From UBA1952 sp965200035 (GTDB lineage Bacteria; Bacteroidota; Bacteroidia; Chitinophagales; Chitinophagaceae): 64,000 nt of DNA. Made by a program: the position numbers and the translations under genes. Location: the NCBI GenBank assembly GCA_965200035.1, contig OZ241334.1:3410001-3474000 (forward strand). Reading direction: 5' to 3'. The notes below the pieces were generated by a model, which made no database searches, was not told the DNA's origin, and saw only the letters and a program-made list of their open reading frames with translations. Positions 42,521-50,987 of the stretch are shown here, one piece after another (position 1 is the first letter of the stretch; each line of letters begins with the position of its first letter).

Positions 42521-43162
42521 ATGCAAGTTGATGTTTTAAATAGCAAAGGTGAAAAGACCGGCCGCGCAGTAGAACTGCCGGACGATATCTTCAACATCGA
42601 GCCGAACGACCATGTGATTTACCTGGCCGTAAAGCAATACAATGCCGCTCAGCGCGCAGGTACACACAAGACCAAGACCCGTGCAGAAGTGCATGGCTCT
42701 TCCAAGAAGCTGCACCGCCAGAAAGGTACCGGTGGTTCCCGTAAGGGCAACATCCGCAACCCGCTGTATAAGGGTGGTGGTACCGTAAATGGTCCGGCTC
42801 CGCACAAATATGGCTTTAAGCTGAACCGCAAGGTGAAGGATCTGGCCAAAATGAGCGCTCTTTCTTACAAGGCGAAGGAAAACAAGATTGTAATTGTTGA
42901 GGATCTGAACCTCGATGCTCCAAAGACCAAGACGTTTGCAGAAATGATGCATGCGCTTACTCCGGATGCACGCCGCAGCATGTTTATCCTTCCAGAGTAC
43001 GACAAGAATACTTACCTCAGCGGTCGTAACCTGTCGAGCAACAAAACGATTGTACTGAGCGATATGAACACTTACGATCTGATGAATGCATCAGTAGTAG
43101 TATTCACTGAAAAGGCTGCACAAATGTTCAGCGAAGACGAGTCAATCGTAGAAGAAGCATAA
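42521..43162 (+). CDS. rplD: 50S ribosomal protein L4
   Basis: 213 residues. The exit-tunnel loop is intact: KTRAEVHGSSKKLHRQKGTG then GSRKGNIRNPLYKGGGTVNG. The C-terminal globular part has SNKTIVLSDMNTYDLMNASV. L4 binds 23S rRNA and, in some bacteria, represses its own operon. An 80-bp spacer with local gatact repeats follows. Confidence 0.97.
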   Translation: MQVDVLNSKGEKTGRAVELPDDIFNIEPNDHVIYLAVKQYNAAQRAGTHKTKTRAEVHGSSKKLHRQKGTGGSRKGNIRNPLYKGGGTVNGPAPHKYGFKLNRKVKDLAKMSALSYKAKENKIVIVEDLNLDAPKTKTFAEMMHALTPDARRSMFILPEYDKNTYLSGRNLSSNKTIVLSDMNTYDLMNASVVVFTEKAAQMFSEDESIVEEA

Positions 43163-43242
43163 TTAAATAGTACCAGTAAGTATCGGGGTCTTCATCTTGA
43201 TACTTGATACTAAATATCTGATACTTAAAAATATTAAAGAAA

Positions 43243-43536
43243 ATGAATCCTGCTGGAGTTCTAATGCGCCCGGTGATCACTGAAAAGGTAAACAGCCAGA
43301 TCGAAAAGTCTAACCGCTACACCTTTGTTATTGACAAGCGCGCCAATAAGCTGGAAGTAAAGAAAGCCGTAGAAGAATTTTACGGAGTAAAAGTGGAAGA
43401 TGTAAACACCGCCCGTGTACCTGCGAAGAATAAAACGCGCATGACAAAGGCTGGTATTCTTTCCGGCCGCAAGAGCGGTTACAAAAAAGCGATCGTTACG
43501 CTTGCTGAAGGAGATTCAATCGATTTGTTTCAATAA
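43243..43536 (+). CDS. rplW: 50S ribosomal protein L23
   Basis: 97 residues, typical size. RPVITEKVNSQIEKSNRYTF and KKAVEEFYGVKVEDVNTARV are the conserved parts. L23 sits at the tunnel exit and is the docking site for trigger factor and SRP. The distal arm of a spacer inverted repeat (43199-43211) ends 31 bases before its ATG. Confidence 0.96.
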   Translation: MNPAGVLMRPVITEKVNSQIEKSNRYTFVIDKRANKLEVKKAVEEFYGVKVEDVNTARVPAKNKTRMTKAGILSGRKSGYKKAIVTLAEGDSIDLFQ

Positions 43537-43605
43537 TTAAAGGACAGGGTAGGCTAAGACCTTCAGCTTACATTACTCAAACCTTTACCAAAGAGAAAAA
43601 AGAAA

Positions 43606-44451
43606 ATGGCATTACGCAAATACAAGCCGGTCACCGCAGGTACCCGTTGGAGAATCGGCAACGCTTATGCAGAAATTACCACCAGCACTCCTGAAAAGAG
43701 CTTGCTGGAGCCGCAGAAAAATACTGCCGGCCGTAACGTACAGGGCCGTCGCTCTATGCGCTACATGGGTGGTGGCAACAAGACGATGTATCGTATTATT
43801 GACTTCAAGCGCAATAAGCACAACATCCCTGCTACGGTAAAAACCATCGAGTATGATCCAAACCGTACTGCGTTCATCGCTCTGCTGGCTTATGCCGATG
43901 GCGAAAAGCGCTACATCCTTGCTCCTCAGGGTCTGGAAGTAGGTACTAAAGTAATCTCTGGTGAAGGTGTAGCACCTGAAGTTGGTAATGCGCTTCCACT
44001 GAAGAACATGCCGCTTGGTACAGTCATTCACAATATTGAAATGCAGCCTGGTAAGGGCGGTGCTCTGGCCCGTTCTGCAGGTACGTACGCTCAACTGAAT
44101 AACAAGGAAGAACGTTACGCCGTACTGAAAATGCCTTCCGGTGAGCTTCGTAAAGTGCTGATCACCTGCATGGCTACTGTAGGCACCGTTTCCAACTCAG
44201 ATCATGGTCTTCAAAGCATGGGTAAAGCCGGCCGTAACCGCTGGAAGGGTATCCGCCCACGTACCCGTGGTGTTGCGATGAACCCGGTAGATCACCCGAT
44301 GGGTGGTGGTGAAGGTCGCTCTTCAGGCGGTCATCCACGTAGCCGTTCCGGTAAATATGCAAAGGGTGAAAAGACACGCAGCCTGACCAAAGCGAGCAAT
44401 AAGCTGATCATTCAGCGCCGCGATGGTAAGAAGCTTGCAGGTTCTAAGTAG
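43606..44451 (+). CDS. rplB: 50S ribosomal protein L2
   Basis: 281 residues, slightly longer than the E. coli protein (273). KYKPVTAGTRWRIGNAYAEI at the N terminus, GRNVQGRRSMRYMGGGNK, and the C-terminal loop VAMNPVDHPMGGGEGRSSGG with the conserved His needed near the peptidyl-transferase centre. The N-terminal stretch is the Bacteroidota form. Confidence 0.97.
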   Translation: MALRKYKPVTAGTRWRIGNAYAEITTSTPEKSLLEPQKNTAGRNVQGRRSMRYMGGGNKTMYRIIDFKRNKHNIPATVKTIEYDPNRTAFIALLAYADGEKRYILAPQGLEVGTKVISGEGVAPEVGNALPLKNMPLGTVIHNIEMQPGKGGALARSAGTYAQLNNKEERYAVLKMPSGELRKVLITCMATVGTVSNSDHGLQSMGKAGRNRWKGIRPRTRGVAMNPVDHPMGGGEGRSSGGHPRSRSGKYAKGEKTRSLTKASNKLIIQRRDGKKLAGSK

Positions 44452-44538
44452 GAATATATAGTGAAGTCAAAAGACTTTGTTTGATAGTTAAAATGGCGGG
44501 CAACCGCAAATCAACAAATCACAAATCATAAATAAAAA

Positions 44539-44802
44539 ATGGCTCGTTCAATTAGTAAAGGTCCGTACGTAGACGCCAAACTCGACAAGAAGGTAATGGC
44601 GATGAATGACGGCAAGACAAAGAAAGGCGTAATCAAAACATGGAGCCGCCGTTCTACCATTACCCCCGATTTCGTAGGTGTTACTTTCGCTGTACACAAT
44701 GGCAACAAGTTTATCCCTGTTTACGTAACAGAGTTCATGGTAGGCCACAAACTCGGTGAGTTTGCCCCGACCCGTAACTTTAAAGGACACGGCGGTAAGT
44801 AA
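44539..44802 (+). CDS. rpsS: 30S ribosomal protein S19
   Basis: 87 residues. MARSISKGPYVDAKLDKKVM, IKTWSRRSTITPDFVGVTFA and GHKLGEFAPTRNFKGHGGK are the conserved blocks. It contacts S13 and the A-site finger in the 30S head. Followed by a 135-bp spacer with an inverted repeat. Confidence 0.97.
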   Translation: MARSISKGPYVDAKLDKKVMAMNDGKTKKGVIKTWSRRSTITPDFVGVTFAVHNGNKFIPVYVTEFMVGHKLGEFAPTRNFKGHGGK

Positions 44803-44937
44803 AATGCAACATGCAAAATTAAAAATGCAGAACGTGTTTTTGAATTTGCTTCTTCAATACTAATAATATCAGAACACAAGGTTCAATTTGCGGTCAATCA
44901 CTTTTTTGAATTTTGCATTCTAAATTTTAAATTAAAA

Positions 44938-45339
44938 ATGGAAGCTGTAGCTCGCTTAAATAATAATCCTACTTCACCAATGAAGATGCGCCTGTTGGCT
45001 GATCTGATCCGTGGTATGGAAGTAGAAAAAGCGCTGAACACCCTGAAGTTCAGCACAAAGCACCCGTCAATACCGCTGGAAAAGCTATTGTTGAGTGCCA
45101 TCGCCAATTGGCGTGTAAAGAATGAAGGTGTAGATATCACTACTGCCAACCTGATTGTGAAGACAATTATGGTAGATGGTGGCCGTATGCTGAAGCGTAT
45201 GGCGCCAGCCCCTCAGGGCCGTGCTTATCGCAAGCGCAAGCGCAGCAACCACGTGACCCTTATCGTAGATTCTGCACCAGTAAGTCAGAAGGCTAAGAAG
45301 CTTACCAAAGAGCAGGCACATAACTCAACGGAAGCATAA
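44938..45339 (+). CDS. rplV: 50S ribosomal protein L22
   Basis: 133 residues. ARLNNNPTSPMKMRLLADLI and the beta-hairpin tip GRMLKRMAPAPQGRAYRKRK, which lines the exit tunnel. Longer than the E. coli protein (110) by a Lys-rich C-terminal tail (KAKKLTKEQAHNSTEA). The ATG directly follows the distal arm of a spacer inverted repeat (44911-44930). Confidence 0.96.
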   Translation: MEAVARLNNNPTSPMKMRLLADLIRGMEVEKALNTLKFSTKHPSIPLEKLLLSAIANWRVKNEGVDITTANLIVKTIMVDGGRMLKRMAPAPQGRAYRKRKRSNHVTLIVDSAPVSQKAKKLTKEQAHNSTEA

Positions 45340-45377
45340 TTAACAAAATAATACTCAACATTCAATTATAACATAGA

Positions 45378-46226
45378 ATGGGTCAGAAAACAAATCCTAT
45401 TGGTAACAGGCTTGGCATCGTACGCGGATGGGACTCCATGTGGTACGGTGATAAGAAGGATTTCGGCGCAAAGGTGGTAGAAGATCATAAGATCCGTACC
45501 TACCTGAATGCCCGTATCAACAAAGGCGGCATTGCCCGCATCGTTATTGAGCGTACCCTCGGTAAGCTGATCGTAACGATCCACACTTCCAAGCCTGGTA
45601 TTATCATAGGAAAGGGTGGCACTGAAGTTGACCGGATTAAGGAAGAACTGAAGAAGCTGACTGGTAAGGATGATGTGCAGATCAACATTATGGAGATTCG
45701 TCGTCCTGAGCTGGATGCGATGATCGTTGGTGAAACGATTGCCCGTCAGCTGGAAGGTCGTGTATCATTCAAGCGTGCAATCAAGATGGCTATCCAGACC
45801 GCAATGCGTATGGGAGCCGAAGGTATCAAGATCAAGGTTGGCGGTCGTCTCGGCGGTGCGGAAATTGCCCGTAGCGAAGAGTTCAAGCAAGGCCGTACGC
45901 CACTGCATACCCTCCGTATGGATATTGACTATGCTTCTGTATTCGCTCTGACCGTATATGGTAAGATTGGTATCAAAGTATGGATCTGTAAGGGTGAAGT
46001 GCTGGGCAAGCGTGATCTGAATCCAAATCTCACTTCCGGTGCATCTGACCGTCAGGGAGGACCTGCAGGCCGCGGTGGCGAAGGCTTCCGTGGTGGTGAT
46101 CGCGGCGACCGTCGTGGTGGCGGCGACCGTGGTGATCGTCGTGGTGGCGGCGGTGGTGACCGTCAGGGCGGTGGTGATCGTCGTGGTGGCGGAGCCGGTG
46201 CAGGCGCACGTGGTGGCCGTCGTTAA
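45378..46226 (+). CDS. rpsC: 30S ribosomal protein S3 with Gly/Arg/Asp-rich C-terminal tail
   Basis: 282 residues. The conserved S3 core spans 1-225: GQKTNPIGNRLGIVRGWDSM, KH domain with GIIIGKGGTEVDRIKEEL, and GRLGGAEIARSEEFKQGRTP. Residues about 226-282 are an added low-complexity tail of GGDRGDRRGGG-type units. S3 forms the mRNA entry site and has helicase activity with S4 and S5, so an RGG-like RNA-binding tail would lie near incoming mRNA; this role is inference. The repeats in the DNA (cgtcgtggtggcgg) suggest growth by slippage. Confidence 0.96.
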   Translation: MGQKTNPIGNRLGIVRGWDSMWYGDKKDFGAKVVEDHKIRTYLNARINKGGIARIVIERTLGKLIVTIHTSKPGIIIGKGGTEVDRIKEELKKLTGKDDVQINIMEIRRPELDAMIVGETIARQLEGRVSFKRAIKMAIQTAMRMGAEGIKIKVGGRLGGAEIARSEEFKQGRTPLHTLRMDIDYASVFALTVYGKIGIKVWICKGEVLGKRDLNPNLTSGASDRQGGPAGRGGEGFRGGDRGDRRGGGDRGDRRGGGGGDRQGGGDRRGGGAGAGARGGRR

Positions 46227-46269
46227 TAAGAAATCATATTAAGCGTAGTTTTTTAAAAATATTGTAACC

Positions 46270-46692
46270 ATGTTACAACCTAAGAAGGCAAAACACCGTA
46301 AAGCACATAAAGGCCGGATGAAGGGCAACGCACAGCGTGGTACTTCTGTAGCATTTGGCTCATTTGGTCTGAAGGCGCTCGAAGCAGTGTGGATGACCAA
46401 CCGTCAGATTGAAGCAGCGCGCCAGGCAATGACCCGTCACATGAAGCGTGAAGGTAACGTTTGGATCCGCATCTTCCCTGACAAGCCAATCACCCGTAAG
46501 CCTGCTGAAGTGCGGATGGGTAAAGGTAAAGGTAGCCTAGAATACTGGGCTGCTGTAGTGAAGCCTGGCCATATTATCTTTGAAGCCGAAGGTGTTTCAT
46601 TGCAGGTGGCTAAGGAAGCGCTTGAGCTTGCTGCTCAGAAGCTGCCGATCGCTACAAAGTTCGTAGTACGTCCTGATTACGCCGGTGCGTAA
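46270..46692 (+). CDS. rplP: 50S ribosomal protein L16
   Basis: 140 residues. MLQPKKAKHRKAHKGRMKGN, AFGSFGLKALEAVWMTNRQI, WIRIFPDKPITRKPAEVRMG and KGSLEYWAAVVKPGHIIFEA. L16 positions the A-site tRNA elbow. Followed by a 110-bp spacer built of gctgattag words. Confidence 0.97.
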   Translation: MLQPKKAKHRKAHKGRMKGNAQRGTSVAFGSFGLKALEAVWMTNRQIEAARQAMTRHMKREGNVWIRIFPDKPITRKPAEVRMGKGKGSLEYWAAVVKPGHIIFEAEGVSLQVAKEALELAAQKLPIATKFVVRPDYAGA

Positions 46693-46802
46693 ATTGATTA
46701 GCTGATTAGCCGGTGCGCTGATTAGTTGATTTCCCTAAACAGTAAATAACAGTGTGCATCGTTAGCTAGTCTGCTAATATCACATCAGCTAATTAATATA
46801 AA

Positions 46803-47018
46803 ATGGCAAAGAGCAATAAAACTAAAGCAGATAAATATCGTTCATTCGACGATAGCGCTTTAGCAAACAATATCGCAGATGAGCAAATGCGCCTGAAGAA
46901 ATTGTCCTTCAGCCACGCGGTAAATCCAATAGAAAATCCGCTGACCATCCGCAGCCTGCGCCGCCGTATTGCGCAGCTTAAAACTGAACAGCGTAAACGT
47001 GCCATTGGCAGCAACTAA
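46803..47018 (+). CDS. rpmC: 50S ribosomal protein L29
   Basis: 71 residues. LANNIADEQMRLKKLSFSHA and NPLTIRSLRRRIAQLKTEQR match the family two-helix hairpin. The N-terminal ten residues (MAKSNKTKAD) are an extra Lys-rich lead. The start is six bases after the distal arm of a spacer inverted repeat (46784-46797). Confidence 0.93.
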   Translation: MAKSNKTKADKYRSFDDSALANNIADEQMRLKKLSFSHAVNPIENPLTIRSLRRRIAQLKTEQRKRAIGSN

Positions 47019-47027
47019 GAGAAAATT

Positions 47028-47318
47028 ATGTCAACAACAAATACGACTGCTCCTACCACTGCGGTAGAAAGAAAAAGCCGGAAGATCCGTATAGGAATCG
47101 TTGCCAGCAACAAGATGGAAAAAACCATCACTGTAACTGTTGAGCGTAAGGTTAAGCACCCGATCTATGGTAAGTTTCTGAAGAAATCTACCAAGTTCAT
47201 GGCACATGATGAAGAGCAGACTGCCGGCATCGGAGATACTGTACGTATCATGGAAACCCGTCCTCTGAGCAAAAATAAGCGCTGGAGACTGGTAGAAGTG
47301 ATTGAAAAAGCTAAATAA
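47028..47318 (+). CDS. rpsQ: 30S ribosomal protein S17
   Basis: 96 residues. RIGIVASNKMEKTITVTVER, HPIYGKFLKKSTKFMAHDEE, GDTVRIMETRPLSKNKRWRL. A Thr-rich N-terminal lead (MSTTNTTAPTTAVERKS) is longer than usual. Only nine bases after rpmC, so the two are translationally close. Confidence 0.95.
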   Translation: MSTTNTTAPTTAVERKSRKIRIGIVASNKMEKTITVTVERKVKHPIYGKFLKKSTKFMAHDEEQTAGIGDTVRIMETRPLSKNKRWRLVEVIEKAK

Positions 47319-47499
47319 GTTTGCAATGCTCAGTAATTATTACTGAATATTAATTGTCAACTATCAATAGCCAGTTCATTACTCATAAGTGGTGTTAGTG
47401 TGGGGTAGATAGTCCATGTCAGCTTTTTCTAAATGCTTTCAACGACGTCTCACTACTATTTACCAGCGACTAATTACTAACTACTAAAGAAAAAGCAAA

Positions 47500-47868
47500 A
47501 TGATCCAACAAGAATCCCGCCTCAGTGTAGCAGATAACAGTGGTGCAAAAGAAGTTCTTTGCATCCGTGTACTCGGCAACTCAGGTCAGGCTTACGCCGG
47601 CATCGGTGATAAGATTGTGGTGAGCGTTAAGGATGCGATTCCTGCAGCCGGCGTTAAGAAGGGTACTGTATCCAAAGCAGTAATCGTTCGCACCAAAAAC
47701 AAGCTCCGTCGTAAAGATGGCTCTTACATCAGCTTTGATGACAATGCTGTTGTACTTCTGAATAACTCAGACGACCCGCGCGGTACCCGTATTTTCGGCC
47801 CTGTTGCCCGTGAGCTCCGCGATAAAGGATACATGAAAATTGTTTCCCTCGCACCTGAAGTTTTGTAA
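47500..47868 (+). CDS. rplN: 50S ribosomal protein L14
   Basis: 122 residues. MIQQESRLSVADNSGAKEVL, SFDDNAVVLLNNSDDPRGTR and IFGPVARELRDKGYMKIVSL are near-consensus. It forms an intersubunit bridge. Preceded by the longest spacer in the cluster (181 bp), which carries repeated actaattact-type words. Confidence 0.97.
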   Translation: MIQQESRLSVADNSGAKEVLCIRVLGNSGQAYAGIGDKIVVSVKDAIPAAGVKKGTVSKAVIVRTKNKLRRKDGSYISFDDNAVVLLNNSDDPRGTRIFGPVARELRDKGYMKIVSLAPEVL

Positions 47869-47879
47869 AATAATTACCG

Positions 47880-47887
47880 TACATTTG
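47880..47887 (+). promoter_or_regulatory. Candidate internal promoter element before rplX
   Basis: TACATTTG followed by cagcccg closely matches the -7 regions of the rpsJ and tRNA-Cys promoters. The nearest upstream TTTG is only 14 bases away, so the spacing is short and the call is tentative. Confidence 0.3.
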
Positions 47888-47938
47888 CAGCCCGTTACAA
47901 AACAGGCTGTATTTGTAAGTGGACAAATATTCAATTAA

Positions 47939-48277
47939 GTGAAAAACAGATTTCAACCTAAGTTCAATATCCGCAAGGGCGATAATGTCGTGGTAATGAC
48001 CGGTGACGATAAGAATCGCACCCAGCCACGCCGTGTGCTAGCTGTGTATCCTCAGAAGAGCCGCGTGCTCGTTGAAGGCGTAAATATGGTAACCAAGCAC
48101 CGCAAGCCGAGCGCTCAAAATCCTCAGGGTGGCATCATCCAGGAAGAAGCGTCTATCCATATCTCCAACATTATGCTTTGGGATACTGTATCAAAAAGCC
48201 CGGTTCGCATTAAGCGTGAGCGTACTGAAGCCGGTTTTAATCGTATTAATAAAAAATCTGGTCAGGAGGTTAAATAA
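47939..48277 (+). CDS. rplX: 50S ribosomal protein L24
   Basis: 112 residues. NIRKGDNVVVMTGDDKNRTQ (KOW motif), VLVEGVNMVTKHRKPSAQNP, and GGIIQEEASIHISNIMLWD. The start codon is GTG at 47939, fixed by the conserved N terminus MKNRFQPKF. Its TAA overlaps the ATG of rplE by one base. Confidence 0.95.
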   Translation: MKNRFQPKFNIRKGDNVVVMTGDDKNRTQPRRVLAVYPQKSRVLVEGVNMVTKHRKPSAQNPQGGIIQEEASIHISNIMLWDTVSKSPVRIKRERTEAGFNRINKKSGQEVK

Positions 48278-48861
48278 TGGCAACGACTACCACATACATT
48301 CCAAGGCTTCAGACGAAGTACAAGGACGAAGTAGTATCCGCTTTGATGAAGAAATTCGGATACAAGACTGTAATGCAGGTTCCGCGCCTGGAAAAGATTT
48401 GCCTCAACCAGGGTGTTAAAGGTTCTGTTTCTGATAAGAAGCTGATCGATGATGCTGTTAAGGAAATGACTACTGTTTCCGGACAGAAGGCGGTTCCAAC
48501 CCTTTCCAAGAAAGATATCTCCAACTTCAAGCTGCGTAAGGCTATGCCGATCGGTACCCGCGTTACGCTTCGTGGAGCAAATATGTACGATTTCATGGAT
48601 CGCCTAGTATCTATTTCTCTTCCACGTGTACGTGATTTCAAAGGCATCAATGAAAAGTCTTTTGATGGACGTGGTAACTACACAATGGGTGTTACTGAGC
48701 AGATCATCTTCCCTGAAATTGATATCGATAAGATTAATCGCATTTCCGGAATGGACATCACTTTTGTAACGACTGCACAAACCAACGAAGAAGCTTATGA
48801 GCTGTTGAAGGAAATGGGCATGCCGTTTAAGAACATGAAGAAAGAAGAAACTCCTGCATAA
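48277..48861 (+). CDS. rplE: 50S ribosomal protein L5
   Basis: 194 residues. PRLQTKYKDEVVSALMKKFG, GQKAVPTLSKKDISNFKLRK, RGANMYDFMDRLVSISLPRV and RDFKGINEKSFDGRGNYTMG. It binds 5S rRNA. The one-base overlap with rplX (TAATG) points to translational coupling. Confidence 0.97.
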   Translation: MATTTTYIPRLQTKYKDEVVSALMKKFGYKTVMQVPRLEKICLNQGVKGSVSDKKLIDDAVKEMTTVSGQKAVPTLSKKDISNFKLRKAMPIGTRVTLRGANMYDFMDRLVSISLPRVRDFKGINEKSFDGRGNYTMGVTEQIIFPEIDIDKINRISGMDITFVTTAQTNEEAYELLKEMGMPFKNMKKEETPA

Positions 48862-48952
48862 GATTTGTGATTATTGATCTGCGATCACTGATTGTTTTAA
48901 TCTGGTCGTAAATCATCATACTTCACCAATCGCAAATCACAAATAAAGAAAA

Positions 48953-49222
48953 ATGGCAAAAGAATCAGTAAAAGCCCGTGATCGCAAGAAAGCTAAGATG
49001 GTAGCTCTGTATGCTGAACGTCGTGCAGCCTTCAAAGCTGCCGGTGATTATGCAGCTCTGGACAAGCTTCCACGCAGCTCCAGCCCTGTTCGCCTGCACA
49101 ACCGCTGCCAGCTTACCGGTCGTCCTCGTGGTTACATGCGCCAATTCGGTATCTGCCGTGTTGTATTCCGCGATATGGCACTGGATGGCAAGCTTCCGGG
49201 AGTTCGTAAAGCTAGCTGGTAA
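48953..49222 (+). CDS. rpsN: 30S ribosomal protein S14, zinc-free long form
   Basis: 89 residues. MAKESVKARDRKKAKMVALY at the start and RLHNRCQLTGRPRGYMRQFG at the C-terminal side. The paired CxxC motifs of the zinc form are absent, so this is the C-minus type. Its ATG follows the distal arm of a spacer inverted repeat (48928-48944). Confidence 0.96.
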   Translation: MAKESVKARDRKKAKMVALYAERRAAFKAAGDYAALDKLPRSSSPVRLHNRCQLTGRPRGYMRQFGICRVVFRDMALDGKLPGVRKASW

Positions 49223-49353
49223 GCCATTGCTTCCGGCAATTAGTTAACAGGTCGGCAGAATCTAAGGGTTGGTAACCCGCTGCTGATACCACTAACAATC
49301 ATGATTGAAGGGAACCAATCTTCAATCCGAAATATCAAATCCTAAAATCAGAG

Positions 49354-49752
49354 ATGGTAACAGATCCAATAGCCGACTTCCTCACCCGCATTCGTAATGC
49401 GCAGATGGCGAAGCACCGCATTGTAGAAATTCCTGCTTCAAATGTAAAGAAGCGCATGACCGAAATCCTGTACGATAAAGGCTATATCCTGAAGTACAAG
49501 TTCGAAGATGACAATAAGCAAGGTCTGATCAAGATCGCTCTGAAGTATGATGCTCAGACTAAAGAGCCGGCTATCCGTACGCTTGAGCGTGTGAGCCGTC
49601 CTGGTCTGCGCCAGTATGCAAAGCCTACTGATATCAAGCGCGTACAGAATGGTCTTGGTATCGCTATCGTATCCACTTCCAAAGGTGTAATGACGGATAA
49701 GGAAGCCCGTACTGAGAACGTTGGTGGCGAAGTGCTCTGCTACATCTACTAA
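49354..49752 (+). CDS. rpsH: 30S ribosomal protein S8
   Basis: 132 residues. TDPIADFLTRIRNAQMAKHR, RVSRPGLRQYAKPTDIKRVQ, GLGIAIVSTSKGVMTDKEA and GGEVLCYIY. S8 binds 16S rRNA early in assembly and in E. coli represses the spc operon. A 131-bp spacer precedes it. Confidence 0.97.
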   Translation: MVTDPIADFLTRIRNAQMAKHRIVEIPASNVKKRMTEILYDKGYILKYKFEDDNKQGLIKIALKYDAQTKEPAIRTLERVSRPGLRQYAKPTDIKRVQNGLGIAIVSTSKGVMTDKEARTENVGGEVLCYIY

Positions 49753-49876
49753 GCTAAAAATATTTCCTGACGGTCTTCGGGCTGTCAGGTCTCTTTCATG
49801 CTGCTGATACATTAAGCCCTGCTTATCCAGGCTGACCGGTTAGCGGCAATCTAATAAAACAACAAAACAACAGACT

Positions 49877-50431
49877 ATGTCTCGTGTAGGTAAGCAACCC
49901 ATTACATTGGCAAAAGGTATTTCAGTTACCGTTTCATCTGCTAATGAAATCACAATAAAAGGTCCTAAAGGCGAACTGAAGCAACAGATCGATCGTGACA
50001 TCAAAGTAGAAGTTGATGGTGATACTGTTACCATTAGCCGTCCAACTGATCAGATCCGTCATCGTTCTATGCACGGTCTTTATCGCGCTCTGATTGCTAA
50101 TATGATCGAAGGTGTAACCAATGGTTATAAGCGTGATCTGGAACTGGTAGGTGTAGGTTATCGTGCAACTGTTACCGGTCAGCAAATTGACCTGGCGCTC
50201 GGTTTTTCTCACAATATCATTCTTGACCTGCCGAAAGAAATTAAGGCTTCTGCCACTGCAGAAAAAGGTAAGAATCCAACTATATCGCTGGAAGGTATCG
50301 ACAAGCAATTGATTGGTCAGATAGCTGCTAAGCTACGCAGCCTTCGTAAGCCAGAGCCATACAAAGGCAAGGGCGTTCGTTACATGGGTGAGCAAGTTCG
50401 TCGTAAAGCTGGTAAAGCCGCTGGTAAGTAA
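49877..50431 (+). CDS. rplF: 50S ribosomal protein L6
   Basis: 184 residues. SRVGKQPITLAKGISVTVSS, HGLYRALIANMIEGVTNGY and the signature PEPYKGKGVRYMGEQVRRKAGKA-type C terminus (seen as KPEPYKGKGVRYMGEQVRRK). L6 lies near the factor-binding site. Confidence 0.97.
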   Translation: MSRVGKQPITLAKGISVTVSSANEITIKGPKGELKQQIDRDIKVEVDGDTVTISRPTDQIRHRSMHGLYRALIANMIEGVTNGYKRDLELVGVGYRATVTGQQIDLALGFSHNIILDLPKEIKASATAEKGKNPTISLEGIDKQLIGQIAAKLRSLRKPEPYKGKGVRYMGEQVRRKAGKAAGK

Positions 50432-50572
50432 TATAGTTTTTAGTTTTGAGTGCTTTGTATCGAGTTCACGCTCTTTTCTAATCATTCACTTAAAATTCAA
50501 GACTCTACATTCAATAATTTTCAAATTTCGGTAGCCATTCTTTTTGGGTGAGCCCGTAAAAAACAAGATACC

Positions 50573-50932
50573 ATGTCAATTGACTCTAAAGTTCTCCGCC
50601 GTCAGAAACTCCGCTGGCGTATACGGACTACTGTTTCAGGTACCGCAACCAAGCCCCGCCTGTCTGTATTCCGTAGCAATAAAGACATCTATGCTCAGAT
50701 TATCGACGATAAGCAGGGTGTAACATTGGCTGCTGCCTCTTCCCGCGAAAAGAACATTTTCAGCGAAGGTGGTAACAAGATTGATAAGGCTGCAAAGGTT
50801 GGACGCATAGTTGCTGAACGTGCCATGGCTGCCGGCATTGAAATATGTGTGTTTGATCGTGGTGGCTATTTGTATCACGGACGTGTTAAGTCTCTTGCAG
50901 ATGGTGCACGCGAAGGAGGTCTGAAATTCTAA
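50573..50932 (+). CDS. rplR: 50S ribosomal protein L18
   Basis: 119 residues. RRQKLRWRIRTTVSGTATKP, RLSVFRSNKDIYAQIIDDKQ and VFDRGGYLYHGRVKSLADGA. It binds 5S rRNA with L5. A 141-bp spacer precedes it. Confidence 0.97.
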   Translation: MSIDSKVLRRQKLRWRIRTTVSGTATKPRLSVFRSNKDIYAQIIDDKQGVTLAAASSREKNIFSEGGNKIDKAAKVGRIVAERAMAAGIEICVFDRGGYLYHGRVKSLADGAREGGLKF

Positions 50933-50987
50933 TTAAAAAAGTTTATTGGCTGATCGGTTCGCCATCGCCATTACAATAAAAATTCAA

